Shown here: positions 1 through 5,194 of the stretch, piece by piece | How the letters are laid out: each line of letters begins with the position of its first letter | How positions within the stretch are numbered: the first letter of the stretch is position 1 | Source of the DNA: an uncultured Duganella sp. | GTDB taxonomy: Bacteria; Pseudomonadota; Gammaproteobacteria; Burkholderiales; Burkholderiaceae | Length of the DNA: 7,334 nucleotides | Reading direction: 5' to 3' | NCBI GenBank assembly: GCA_946482335.1 | Contig: CAMLRG010000242.1 | Location: 1-7,334, forward strand | Program-made: the position numbers and the translations under genes | Notes under the pieces: model-generated | The model's input: the letters and a program-made list of their open reading frames with translations, nothing else | Database searches by the model: none | Told to the model about the DNA's origin: nothing

Positions 1-731
1 CGCTGTTCGGCGAGACCATGATCCGGCATGCGCGCATGGCGCTGACCAGCCTGGCCCTGGCGCACGACGACATCGTGACGCTGAAGGCCGGCCTGTCCGG
101 CCAGGTGGAGGTGGGCGTGATCATGACGCCGGCCATGAACCTGCTGCCCAACGCCATCACCCGCGTCAAGAAGGAAGCGCCGCTGCTGCGCATCGGCGTG
201 CAGGTCGAGGCCAGCAACGTGCTGATGGAAATGCTGCAGCGCGGCACGCTGGACTTCATGATCGGCCGTATTCTGGAAAAGGAAAGCACGGCGGGCCTGG
301 TGTACGAGGAGCTGACCGAGGAACCGGCATGCGCCGTGGTGCGCAATGGCCATCCGCTGCTCGGGCGCGACCGGCTGCAGCTGAAGGACCTGGCCAACCG
401 CCCCTGGATCCTGCCGCCGCAGGGCAGCATCCTGCGCCACCGCTGCGACATGATGTTCCGCCGCGCCGGCCTGGAACCGCCGGTCGACGTGGTGGACTCC
501 ACTTCGCAACTGCTGGTCACCGCCCTGCTGCAAAAGACCGATGCCCTGCACGTGATGCCGGTCGAAGTGGCGCGCTACTATGCCGAGCAGAAGGTGTTGT
601 CCATCCTGCCGCTGGAACTGCCGTTCAGGATGGATGCATTCGGCATCATCACCAAGGCCGACCATCTGATGTCGCCGGGCGCCAACCTGCTGTTGCAGGC
701 CGTGCGCAGCGCGGCGAAAGAGCTCTACTAG
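1..731 (+). CDS. LysR-family transcriptional regulator, GbpR-like (5' end outside window)
   Basis: About 242 residues of a LysR-type regulator are visible, reading in frame from base 3 to the TAG at 729-731. The N-terminal winged helix-turn-helix, roughly the first 60-70 residues of a ~300-residue family member, lies before the window; the ATG at 18 is internal, not the start. What remains is the end of the linker helix (through LTSLALAHDDIVTLKAGLSG) and the whole effector-binding domain, opening with the typical GLSGQVEVGV strand and containing the usual VVRNGHPLL segment. The style resembles GbpR-like regulators, which in Azospirillum control sugar-binding protein genes; that match is from memory. 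It is convergent with a sugar-lactonase gene and the two stop codons overlap, so a shared sugar-catabolic locus is plausible but unproven. Family assignment is firm; subfamily and ligand are not. Confidence 0.9.
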   Translation, partial: LFGETMIRHARMALTSLALAHDDIVTLKAGLSGQVEVGVIMTPAMNLLPNAITRVKKEAPLLRIGVQVEASNVLMEMLQRGTLDFMIGRILEKESTAGLVYEELTEEPACAVVRNGHPLLGRDRLQLKDLANRPWILPPQGSILRHRCDMMFRRAGLEPPVDVVDSTSQLLVTALLQKTDALHVMPVEVARYYAEQKVLSILPLELPFRMDAFGIITKADHLMSPGANLLLQAVRSAAKELY

Positions 732-1606
732 CCGAAAGCGTTGGCCGGCAATCCCGGCACGTCGATGCGGGCGCTGAATACGGCGCCCGCCAGCGGCTCC
801 TGCGCCAGCTGCGCGGCCGACAGGCCCTCGCGCGCCGTGGTGATGTAGAGGGTGCGCAAATCGTCCCCGCCAAACGCCAGCGATGCCGGATGCGATGTCG
901 GCAGCGGCACCTCGGCCAGCAATGCGCCGGCCGGGCTGAAACGGCAAACGCGCTTGCCGCCCCAGAGCGCGACCCAGATGCCGCCTTCGCTGTCGGCCTG
1001 CATGCCGTCCGGGCTGCCGCCATCGGTGTAGCGGCGCCATACTTCACGCGGCCCCAGGCTGCCGTCGGCGGCCAGCGCATAGCGGTACGTGACGTCGAGG
1101 AAGCTGTCCGAGTGGTACAGGGTGCCGCCGTCGGGGGCGAAGGTCGGCCCATTGCAGATGTGGTAGCCCTCGTCGGCCACGGCCAGGCGCAGGTCGGGAT
1201 CGAGGCGGAACAGCTTGCCCGCGCTCTGCCGGTAATCGCTGTTGTGCATGGAGCCCAGCCACAGGCGGCCCCGGGCGTCGACCTTGGCGTCATTCAGGCG
1301 CTGGCCGGCCGCGCCATCCACCACGCGTGCCACCGGTTCGATGCGCAATGCCGGTTCCAGCCACAGGCGCACCACGCTGTCGCGCAGGCCGGCCATGAAA
1401 CCGTCGCCGTCGCGGCGCGGCACCAGCCAGCAGATATAGTCGGGCAGGGTCCAGCTGCGGTGCTGCTGCGTTGCCGCGTCCCAGGCATGCAGGGTGCAGC
1501 GTTTGAGGTCGACGAACAGCAGGCGGTCTTGCGCCGGCACGTAAAGCGGGCCTTCGCCCAGCTCAGCGGCCAGGGGCAGGACACATTGGGCGGTATAGGA
1601 TTTCAT
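728..1606 (-). CDS. SMP-30/gluconolactonase/LRE-family sugar lactonase
   Basis: This 292-residue protein, the usual length of the family, is a six-bladed beta-propeller lactonase that opens sugar lactones to aldonic acids with a bound divalent metal. The hallmarks are all in place. ELGEGP supplies metal ligand Glu18, RLNDAKVDARGRLW supplies Asn105, CNGPTFAPDG supplies Asn152 and SPDGMQAD supplies Asp200; they match Glu18, Asn103, Asn154 and Asp204 of human SMP30. There is no signal peptide, so it is cytoplasmic. Candidate substrates are L-arabinono-, D-galactono- or D-glucono-lactone; the convergent GbpR-like regulator favours arabinose or galactose type sugars, which is inference. The ATG at 1606 gives a full-length N-terminus but has no spaced Shine-Dalgarno, only GGGG touching the start codon. 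A TAGAAT box sits six bases upstream, suggesting a nearly leaderless mRNA. Confidence 0.93.
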   Translation of the reverse strand: MKSYTAQCVLPLAAELGEGPLYVPAQDRLLFVDLKRCTLHAWDAATQQHRSWTLPDYICWLVPRRDGDGFMAGLRDSVVRLWLEPALRIEPVARVVDGAAGQRLNDAKVDARGRLWLGSMHNSDYRQSAGKLFRLDPDLRLAVADEGYHICNGPTFAPDGGTLYHSDSFLDVTYRYALAADGSLGPREVWRRYTDGGSPDGMQADSEGGIWVALWGGKRVCRFSPAGALLAEVPLPTSHPASLAFGGDDLRTLYITTAREGLSAAQLAQEPLAGAVFSARIDVPGLPANAFG

Positions 1607-1612
1607 CCCCGC

Positions 1613-1618
1613 ATTCTA
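1613..1618 (-). promoter_or_regulatory. Putative -10 box of the lactonase gene
   Basis: On the minus strand TAGAAT (5 of 6 matches to the sigma-70 -10 consensus) ends six bases before the lactonase ATG. Transcription would then start at or within a base or two of the start codon. No convincing -35 hexamer lies 16-18 bases upstream, where the DNA is almost entirely G and C. The call rests on the -10 box and its position only. Confidence 0.35.
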
Positions 1619-1746
1619 TGCGCAGGCCGGGCCGCCGCGCGATTCATTTTTTCGGCCCTGCTATAACCGAATTGGCATGGGGTGACGATTGGAGAGAATC
1701 AAGCGCCCTGCGACGCACTACAATGGGGGCCCCAACCAAAGTGTTT

Positions 1747-1773
1747 GGCCCGCCAATGGCGGGCCTTTTTTTT
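1747..1773 (+). terminator. Strong rho-independent terminator, + strand
   Basis: GGCCCGCC at 1747-1754 pairs perfectly with GGCGGGCC at 1758-1765 around a three-base AAT loop, followed by eight T residues at 1766-1773. The T-run exists only in the + direction; on the minus strand the stem is followed by AAACAC, so it is not a normal mdtH terminator. It would stop + strand transcripts 13 bases before they run antisense into the mdtH 3' end. Confidence 0.88.
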
Positions 1774-1786
1774 CGGGCTCAAGTGC

Positions 1787-2983
1787 TTACGGCAGGGCTC
1801 GTGTCCGGTTGCCAGAGCTGACCCCGACTTTCAACATCGTCAGGGTGGCCATGCCGATTGCCGCCAGCACCAGCCAGGGCAGGGCGGGGCGCTGTGCGGC
1901 GCGGCTCCAGTCGAGCAGCCAGCCGCCGGCGGTGTAGCCGAACAGGCCGCCGACGGCCAGGCCAATGCGGCTCAAGCCCATATAGCTGGCCCGCGCCGAG
2001 GCTTGCGCATAACGCGAGACCAGCGCTTCGCGCGCCGGTTCGGCCACCAGCGAGCCGGTATAGAACACGGCGATGCAAATGAACAGCGGGGCCAGGCTGC
2101 GCGACGCGGACATGGCCAGCACGGCGCAGCACATGATGCCAATGCCGGTCAGCAGGCGCGTTTCGAGCGACAGGTAGCGCTCGCCGAGCCGCGCCAGCGG
2201 ATAGAGCAGGGTCAATGCCAGGACCGCATCCATCGCGTACATCCAGGCCACCGTGCGCGGCGTGCCGGAGAATTCGGTCAGCGTGACGGGCACCAGCATC
2301 ATCAACTGCACCGTCATGATGTAGTAGCCGCTCAGTGTCAGCACCAGCAGCATGAAGGGCTTGTCGCGCAGCGGGATGCGCATCGCGGCCTGCGGCGAGG
2401 TGCCGGGCGTGGCGACGCGGTAGGGCGGCAGCAGCCAGGCGTTGGCCAGCGCGGCCAGCAGGAAGACGGCGCCGCCGCCCAGGCCGACCCACAGGAAGTC
2501 CACGCCCAGCAGCATGGTGCCGAGCAGCGCGCCCGATACGGCGGCCACGCTTTCCTGCATCATCAGCACCGAATAGAAGCGCGGCCGTTCGGCGGGACGG
2601 GTCAGCTTGACCAGCAGCGCGCCGCGCGCCGGGTCGAACAGCGCTCCGCCCAGGCCGGACAGCACGCAGGACAATATCAGCACGGCGGGATTCACCGCCC
2701 ATGCCATCAGGAAGAAACCCAGCGCGCGCAGCAGCATGCCGCCGACGATCATCGGCTTGGCGCCGAAGTGGTCCGACAGGGAACCGCCGAACAGCGACAG
2801 CCCTTGCTGTGCCACCTGGCGCACGCCAAGCGCCACGCCGACCGAGGCCGCGGCCCACCCCAACTGCCCGACGAAGTGCAGGGCCACCACGGGAAACACC
2901 AGGTAGTAGCCGCACACCACCAGCAGGTGGTCGACCATCAGGAAGCGTTTGCCCAATTTCCTTGCCCTTGCCGCTGCCGCCAT
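1787..2983 (-). CDS. mdtH: MdtH-like major facilitator multidrug efflux transporter
   Basis: A 398-residue, 12-helix inner-membrane proton antiporter of the major facilitator superfamily; E. coli MdtH has 402. From memory of that protein it shares long blocks: LGK-F at the N-terminus, the loop 2-3 motif A (GGSLSDHFGAKPMIV, residues 66-80 with Asp71), SGLGGALFDPARGALLVKL (109-127), the LMMQES segment (140-145), LSGYY (217-221), and AEPARE plus SYMGLSRIGLAVGG in the C-terminal half. A short central loop near 186-208 separates the two six-helix halves. MdtH is linked to quinolone-type drug export in E. coli; the substrate here is unknown. The ATG at 2983 is chosen because it aligns with the MdtH start and follows AAAGGGG by about six bases. 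The frame stays open far upstream, but that part overlaps the divergent LysR gene. Regulation by that LysR protein is likely. Confidence 0.93.
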   Translation of the reverse strand: MAAAARARKLGKRFLMVDHLLVVCGYYLVFPVVALHFVGQLGWAAASVGVALGVRQVAQQGLSLFGGSLSDHFGAKPMIVGGMLLRALGFFLMAWAVNPAVLILSCVLSGLGGALFDPARGALLVKLTRPAERPRFYSVLMMQESVAAVSGALLGTMLLGVDFLWVGLGGGAVFLLAALANAWLLPPYRVATPGTSPQAAMRIPLRDKPFMLLVLTLSGYYIMTVQLMMLVPVTLTEFSGTPRTVAWMYAMDAVLALTLLYPLARLGERYLSLETRLLTGIGIMCCAVLAMSASRSLAPLFICIAVFYTGSLVAEPAREALVSRYAQASARASYMGLSRIGLAVGGLFGYTAGGWLLDWSRAAQRPALPWLVLAAIGMATLTMLKVGVSSGNRTRALP

Positions 2984-3003
2984 GCCCGCCCCTTTCAGTA
3001 ATG

Positions 3004-3033
3004 CTGACAGTTTAGGCAGCGTTAAGACATAAT
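3004..3033 (+). promoter_or_regulatory. Sigma-70 promoter for the divergent LysR gene
   Basis: CTGACA at 3004-3009 (5 of 6) is separated by 18 bases from CATAAT at 3028-3033 (5 of 6). The start point would be near 3040, giving a leader of about 34 bases before the ATG at 3074. The minus-strand mdtH promoter must lie in or just upstream of the same stretch; TATTAT (complement of 3029-3034) is a possible -10 overlapping this one, which would make the two promoters compete, but its -35 is poor. Confidence 0.6.
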
Positions 3034-3046
3034 AGAAGCCATTAAC
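3021..3046. promoter_or_regulatory. Inverted repeat in the mdtH/LysR control region, possible operator
   Basis: GTTAA at 3021-3025 and TTAAC at 3042-3046 form an inverted repeat with 16 bases between, overlapping the -10 box of the LysR promoter. A looser T-N11-A pattern (TTA at 3012-3014, TAA at 3023-3025) adjoins it. LysR proteins typically bind imperfect dyads of this kind between divergent genes. The arms are short and could arise by chance in this A/T-rich gap. Confidence 0.3.
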
Positions 3047-3073
3047 CCATGATATTTCGTATTCCAATTCCTT

Positions 3074-3949
3074 ATGGCTCTGAGCGTCGATGACCTGTCC
3101 CTGCTGGTGGAAATCGTGGAATCCGGCAGCTTTTCCCAGGCGGCTGCGCGGCGCCGCTGGTCGCAGCCCCAGGTCAGCCAGCGGGTGGCGGCCCTGGAAG
3201 GACAGCTCGGCGTGCAGCTGTTTGCGCGCCACCGCCGCGGCGCCACCCCGACACCGGCCTGCCTGACCTTCCTGCCGTCGGCAAGGCAGGCGCTGGCAGC
3301 CATCGAGGCGGGCCGGCAGGCGGTGCAGGGGGCACCGGCCCTGCCGCAAGTGGCGCTGGCTTGCGTGCCTTCCTTGACGTCGCTGCTGTTCGGTCCGCTG
3401 TTGCTGAAGCTGGCCGATGCGCCGCTCGAAATCCGCTGCAGCACCGACCATTCGCCGGTCATCATGGACAAGCTGCTGACCGGCCGGGTGCAGCTCGGCT
3501 TCGTGCTGAAGTGCCCGGCCATCGCGGGCATCCAGATGGAGCGCCTGCATGCCTCGCCCATCGTCGCCGTGGTGCGGCATGGCCATCCCCTGACTCGGCG
3601 CCGTCACCTGGTGTTGGCAGATGTGGCCAATGCGCGGCTCGCGCCGCAATTCTGGGGGGAGGAATGCGATGAGCTGATACGCATGCTGCGCGCGCACCGC
3701 CGCAGCGACAGCGCGATCCACGCCATCCAGCCCGCCAGCGCGGCGATCGAGCTGGCGCTGGAGCATGGATTCCTGACCTTCATGCCGGAGATGGCGGCGG
3801 CGCGCCAGCTCAAGCTGGGCAACCTGGTGAAACTGGCGATTGCGGACTTGCCGCAGTGGGAATGGGAGGCGATGGTGGCCTGGCGCAGCGGCAAGCGGCC
3901 CGATGCCGCCAAGTTGCACGTGCTGCAGGCCGTACGCGAATTGGCTTAG
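3074..3949 (+). CDS. LysR-family transcriptional regulator divergent from mdtH
   Basis: A complete 291-residue LysR-type regulator. Residues 1-65 form the winged helix-turn-helix: DDLSLLVEIVESGSFSQAAA, then the recognition helix SQPQVSQRVAALEGQLGVQLF and the wing ARHRRGATPTPA. The effector domain begins near residue 92 and includes AVVRHGHPL, the usual strand of the periplasmic-binding-protein fold. The linker helix looks short. The ATG at 3074 gives the normal family N-terminus even though no Shine-Dalgarno sequence is visible. It is divergent from mdtH over 90 bp, the standard arrangement for a LysR protein controlling its neighbour, so a role in inducing the efflux pump is the simplest inference. 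It ends 10 bases before the stop codon of the convergent 65-residue gene. Confidence 0.93.
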   Translation: MALSVDDLSLLVEIVESGSFSQAAARRRWSQPQVSQRVAALEGQLGVQLFARHRRGATPTPACLTFLPSARQALAAIEAGRQAVQGAPALPQVALACVPSLTSLLFGPLLLKLADAPLEIRCSTDHSPVIMDKLLTGRVQLGFVLKCPAIAGIQMERLHASPIVAVVRHGHPLTRRRHLVLADVANARLAPQFWGEECDELIRMLRAHRRSDSAIHAIQPASAAIELALEHGFLTFMPEMAAARQLKLGNLVKLAIADLPQWEWEAMVAWRSGKRPDAAKLHVLQAVRELA

Positions 3950-3959
3950 CGGCGCGGCG

Positions 3960-4157
3960 TCAGTGCAGTGACGCTGTGGCGCGCGCGCTGACGTCGCGGC
4001 GCTGGTCGGGGTAGGCCAGCACACGCAGGATCACGCTGCGCGGCACCTGCTTGCTTTGCATATAGATCCAGGCATTGGCCGCGCCCATTTGCGCGAGCAG
4101 CTCGATGCCTTTGTCCACCTGGATTGCCAACTGCTGGTTGTAGCGCGTGTCGCTCAT
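3960..4157 (-). CDS. Hypothetical 65-residue protein
   Basis: A small frame starting MSDTRYNQQL, with GGGGAT placed about seven bases before the ATG at 4157. The protein has a predicted amphipathic N-terminal half (residues 8-35), then IYMQSKQVPRSVILRVLAYPDQRR, then a loose C-terminal tail. There is no signal peptide, membrane segment or Cys/His motif, so it is probably cytoplasmic. I cannot assign a family, though it reads like a conserved small protein, not noise: a good ribosome site, its own promoter candidate, and a normal mix of residues. It lies 50 bases after the hydrolase gene on the same strand and could also be the last gene of that transcript. It ends 10 bases from the convergent LysR stop. 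Confidence 0.7.
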   Translation of the reverse strand: MSDTRYNQQLAIQVDKGIELLAQMGAANAWIYMQSKQVPRSVILRVLAYPDQRRDVSARATASLH

Positions 4158-4176
4158 GATGCCATCCCCAGGAAAT

Positions 4177-4195
4177 ATAATTATCCGGATATTAT
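4177..4195. promoter_or_regulatory. Bulged palindrome at the promoter of the 65-residue gene
   Basis: ATAAT, one extra T, then ATCCGGAT, then ATTAT: nine-base arms (ATAAT-ATCC against GGATATTAT) with one bulged base at 4182. The core TATCCGGATA is a perfect 10-bp palindrome. It overlaps the -10 box and start point of the candidate promoter, where a repressor would bind. No regulator is identified. Confidence 0.4.
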
Positions 4196-4219
4196 CGAAT
4201 AAAGCGCTCAGGCGGGCAA
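4191..4219 (-). promoter_or_regulatory. Putative sigma-70 promoter of the 65-residue gene
   Basis: On the minus strand TTGCCC (complement of 4214-4219, 4 of 6) is followed after 17 bases by GATAAT (complement of 4191-4196, 5 of 6). The start would be near 4185, 28 bases before the ATG. The -35 box lies inside the last codons of the upstream hydrolase gene. Confidence 0.5.
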
Positions 4220-4993
4220 GCGCTGGTTTTCCAGGAAGCCGAGCAGCATGGCGTTGACGGCGGCGGCGTGCGTGATGGGGGCCATATGGCCGCCGGCGGT
4301 CAGCGCGAAGCGCGCTTGCGGCAGCACGGCAGCCAGCGTTTCGGCCACGCGGCGGGTGGACGCGGGGCCCTTGGCGCCGGCCATCACCAGCGCCGGCATC
4401 TCCAGTTGCGCCATGTCGGCGGCGCCGGCCGGTTCGCCGAGCAAGGCGATGAAGTCCAGCTTGACCTTGGCGATACCGTGGGTAAAACGCTGGCGCTGCA
4501 CATCGGGCAGTGCATCGAAAGCGCCCGGACGGTTCCAGTAATCGATGAAGTTGCGGGTGGCATCCTCGGCGCTTGCCGCGTTGCGGATCGCCGCGACCAC
4601 GGCTTCGATTTCCTGGCGGCCGGCATCGCTGGCGGGCAGCAAATGGAAGGCGACCGGCTCGAACAGCGCCAGCGACAGTACGCGCTCGCGCATCTGGCGC
4701 GCCAGGCGCAGTGCCGTGGCGCCGCCGTAGGAGTGGCCGACCAGGTGGAATGCTTCGCCGGCATCCAGGTGCGACGCCAGGGCGGCGGCCACGGCATCGG
4801 CTTCGTGGGCCAGGGTGTAGCCGGCGGCGGCCGCTTCGGTCGGGAAGGCGGACTTGCCGTAGCCCAACAAGTCGATGGCGATGAAGCGGTAATGCGCCGC
4901 TTGTCCTTCCATCAAGGTCGACCACTGGTGGCGGGAACTGAGCGAGCTGTGCAGCAGGACAACGGCGGGGCGGGCGTCTGGCGTGGTGTGCAT
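4208..4993 (-). CDS. Alpha/beta-hydrolase fold protein with atypical acid residue
   Basis: A 261-residue cytoplasmic alpha/beta hydrolase. Visible landmarks, numbered from the ATG at 4993, are the oxyanion-loop strand VVLLHSSLSSRHQW (11-24, with HSS replacing the common HGG), DLLGYGKS (41-48), the nucleophile elbow GHSYGG with Ser88, and the catalytic-His loop AGGHMAP with His236. The acid normally found after strand beta-7 is missing: the position reads AGAKGP, with Gly209 where Asp is expected. LFEPVAF just after beta-6 provides Glu112, a position used by some haloalkane dehalogenases. An esterase or lactonase reaction on an unknown substrate is likely. The start is uncertain: the ATG at 4993 lacks a Shine-Dalgarno, and in-frame ATG at 5050 or TTG at 5023 would add 19 or 10 residues; the A/T-rich codons there look non-coding. 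Confidence 0.88.
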   Translation of the reverse strand: MHTTPDARPAVVLLHSSLSSRHQWSTLMEGQAAHYRFIAIDLLGYGKSAFPTEAAAAGYTLAHEADAVAAALASHLDAGEAFHLVGHSYGGATALRLARQMRERVLSLALFEPVAFHLLPASDAGRQEIEAVVAAIRNAASAEDATRNFIDYWNRPGAFDALPDVQRQRFTHGIAKVKLDFIALLGEPAGAADMAQLEMPALVMAGAKGPASTRRVAETLAAVLPQARFALTAGGHMAPITHAAAVNAMLLGFLENQRLPA

Positions 4994-5030
4994 GGCGCGA
5001 AAAAAACGATATTCAAAAGACAAGCCGGCT

Positions 5031-5036
5031 ATTATA
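5031..5036 (-). promoter_or_regulatory. Putative -10 box of the hydrolase gene
   Basis: A perfect TATAAT on the minus strand, 37 bases before the ATG at 4993. The transcript would begin near 5024 and carry a U-rich leader of about 30 bases. The -35 region (5054-5059) is G/C-only and does not match consensus, so activation by a bound protein is possible. The palindrome at 5082-5112 is about 45-75 bases upstream of this box. Confidence 0.45.
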
Positions 5037-5081
5037 CCGCGCCGCAGCATGGTCGGCGCCCCGATGCGCACCACCCAATGT

Positions 5082-5112
5082 CGAAATTCCTTACAGAAAT
5101 CTGTAAATTTCG
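5082..5112. promoter_or_regulatory. Extended inverted repeat, candidate operator or upstream activator site
   Basis: TTACAGA (5091-5097) and TCTGTAA (5100-5106) are a perfect 7-bp inverted repeat around AA. Outside it, CGAAAT (5082-5087) pairs with ATTTCG (5107-5112), with three unpaired bases TCC on the left only. In all 13 of 13 arm bases match. It stands between two divergent genes, roughly 60-90 bases upstream of the sigma-54-like start at about 5175. It has no following T-run in either direction, so it is not a simple terminator. The cognate regulator is unknown. Confidence 0.6.
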
Positions 5113-5147
5113 CAACGCACCTGCCAGTTGCCCTTGACTTATCAGCG

Positions 5148-5163
5148 TGGCGCAGAAATTGCT
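5148..5163 (+). promoter_or_regulatory. Candidate sigma-54 (-24/-12) promoter
   Basis: TGGCGCA, four bases, TTGCT fits the RpoN consensus TGGCACG-N4-TTGCW at 10 of 12 defined positions, with the invariant GG (5149-5150) and GC (5161-5162) exactly ten bases apart. Transcription would start near A5175, placing GGAGG and the GTG start correctly. A competing sigma-70 reading, TTGACT at 5134-5139, has only weak -10 candidates such as GAAATT at 5155-5160. Confidence 0.45.
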
Positions 5164-5184
5164 TGGTTACTCTCAGTGACAATC

Positions 5185-5189
5185 GGAGG
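5185..5189 (+). promoter_or_regulatory. Shine-Dalgarno site deciding a GTG start
   Basis: GGAGG ends five bases before the GTG at 5195 but eleven before the in-frame ATG at 5201. The spacing favours the GTG, giving a protein that begins with fMet-Ile-Met-Glu. Confidence 0.7.
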
Positions 5190-5194
5190 CCAAC

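Larger units (their letters stand above)
1607..1773 (+). ncRNA. Candidate small RNA ending at an orphan intrinsic terminator
   Basis: This stretch between the lactonase start and the mdtH stop has no convincing reading frame but finishes in a textbook + strand terminator (1747-1773). The best + strand promoter is TTGGCA at 1672-1677, 16 bases, then GAGAAT at 1694-1699 (4 of 6), which would give an RNA of about 68 bases starting near 1706. A TATAAC at 1662-1667 without a good -35 is a second option and would give about 100 bases. The uridine tail and short hairpins would suit an Hfq-bound regulator. It matches no RNA family I recognise, including riboswitches, 6S and SRP RNA. The nearest + strand protein gene upstream ends at base 731, a kilobase away, so read-through termination is a poor explanation. 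Confidence 0.35.

Noticed and set aside
329..1666. Long + strand open frame across the LysR 3' end and the lactonase
   Set aside because: It is the opposite-strand shadow of the lactonase in G/C-rich DNA; the protein is Ala/Arg/Gln-rich with no family pattern.
1680..1735. Riboswitch or known structured RNA (glycine, SAH, SRP or 6S) in the mdtH-lactonase gap
   Set aside because: Short purine-rich stretches such as GGAGAGA and CTGCGACG recall such families, but none of their conserved cores is present and no + strand gene follows.
1747..1773. The same hairpin as terminator of mdtH
   Set aside because: On the minus strand the stem is not followed by T residues, so it lacks the uridine tail in that direction.
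1682..3001. Long + strand open frame rich in His, Gln and Arg
   Set aside because: It lies antisense to mdtH, which has a clear family match; the composition is typical of a shadow frame.
2984..4024. Upstream extension of the mdtH frame by more than 300 residues
   Set aside because: The extension is antisense to the LysR gene and has no domain; the ATG at 2983 has a Shine-Dalgarno and matches the MdtH N-terminus.
4158..4925. Upstream extension of the 65-residue frame through the hydrolase gene
   Set aside because: It is the hydrolase read in another frame; the short gene has its own ribosome site and promoter.
5091..5106. Assignment of TTACAGA-AA-TCTGTAA to a named regulator such as a copper- or zinc-sensing response regulator
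   Set aside because: The resemblance is loose and from memory, and neither flanking gene is metal-related.
4268..5137. + strand open frame opposite the hydrolase
   Set aside because: Shadow frame: Gly/Gln/Arg-rich, no motif, no ribosome site; the minus-strand frame carries the catalytic Ser and His motifs.
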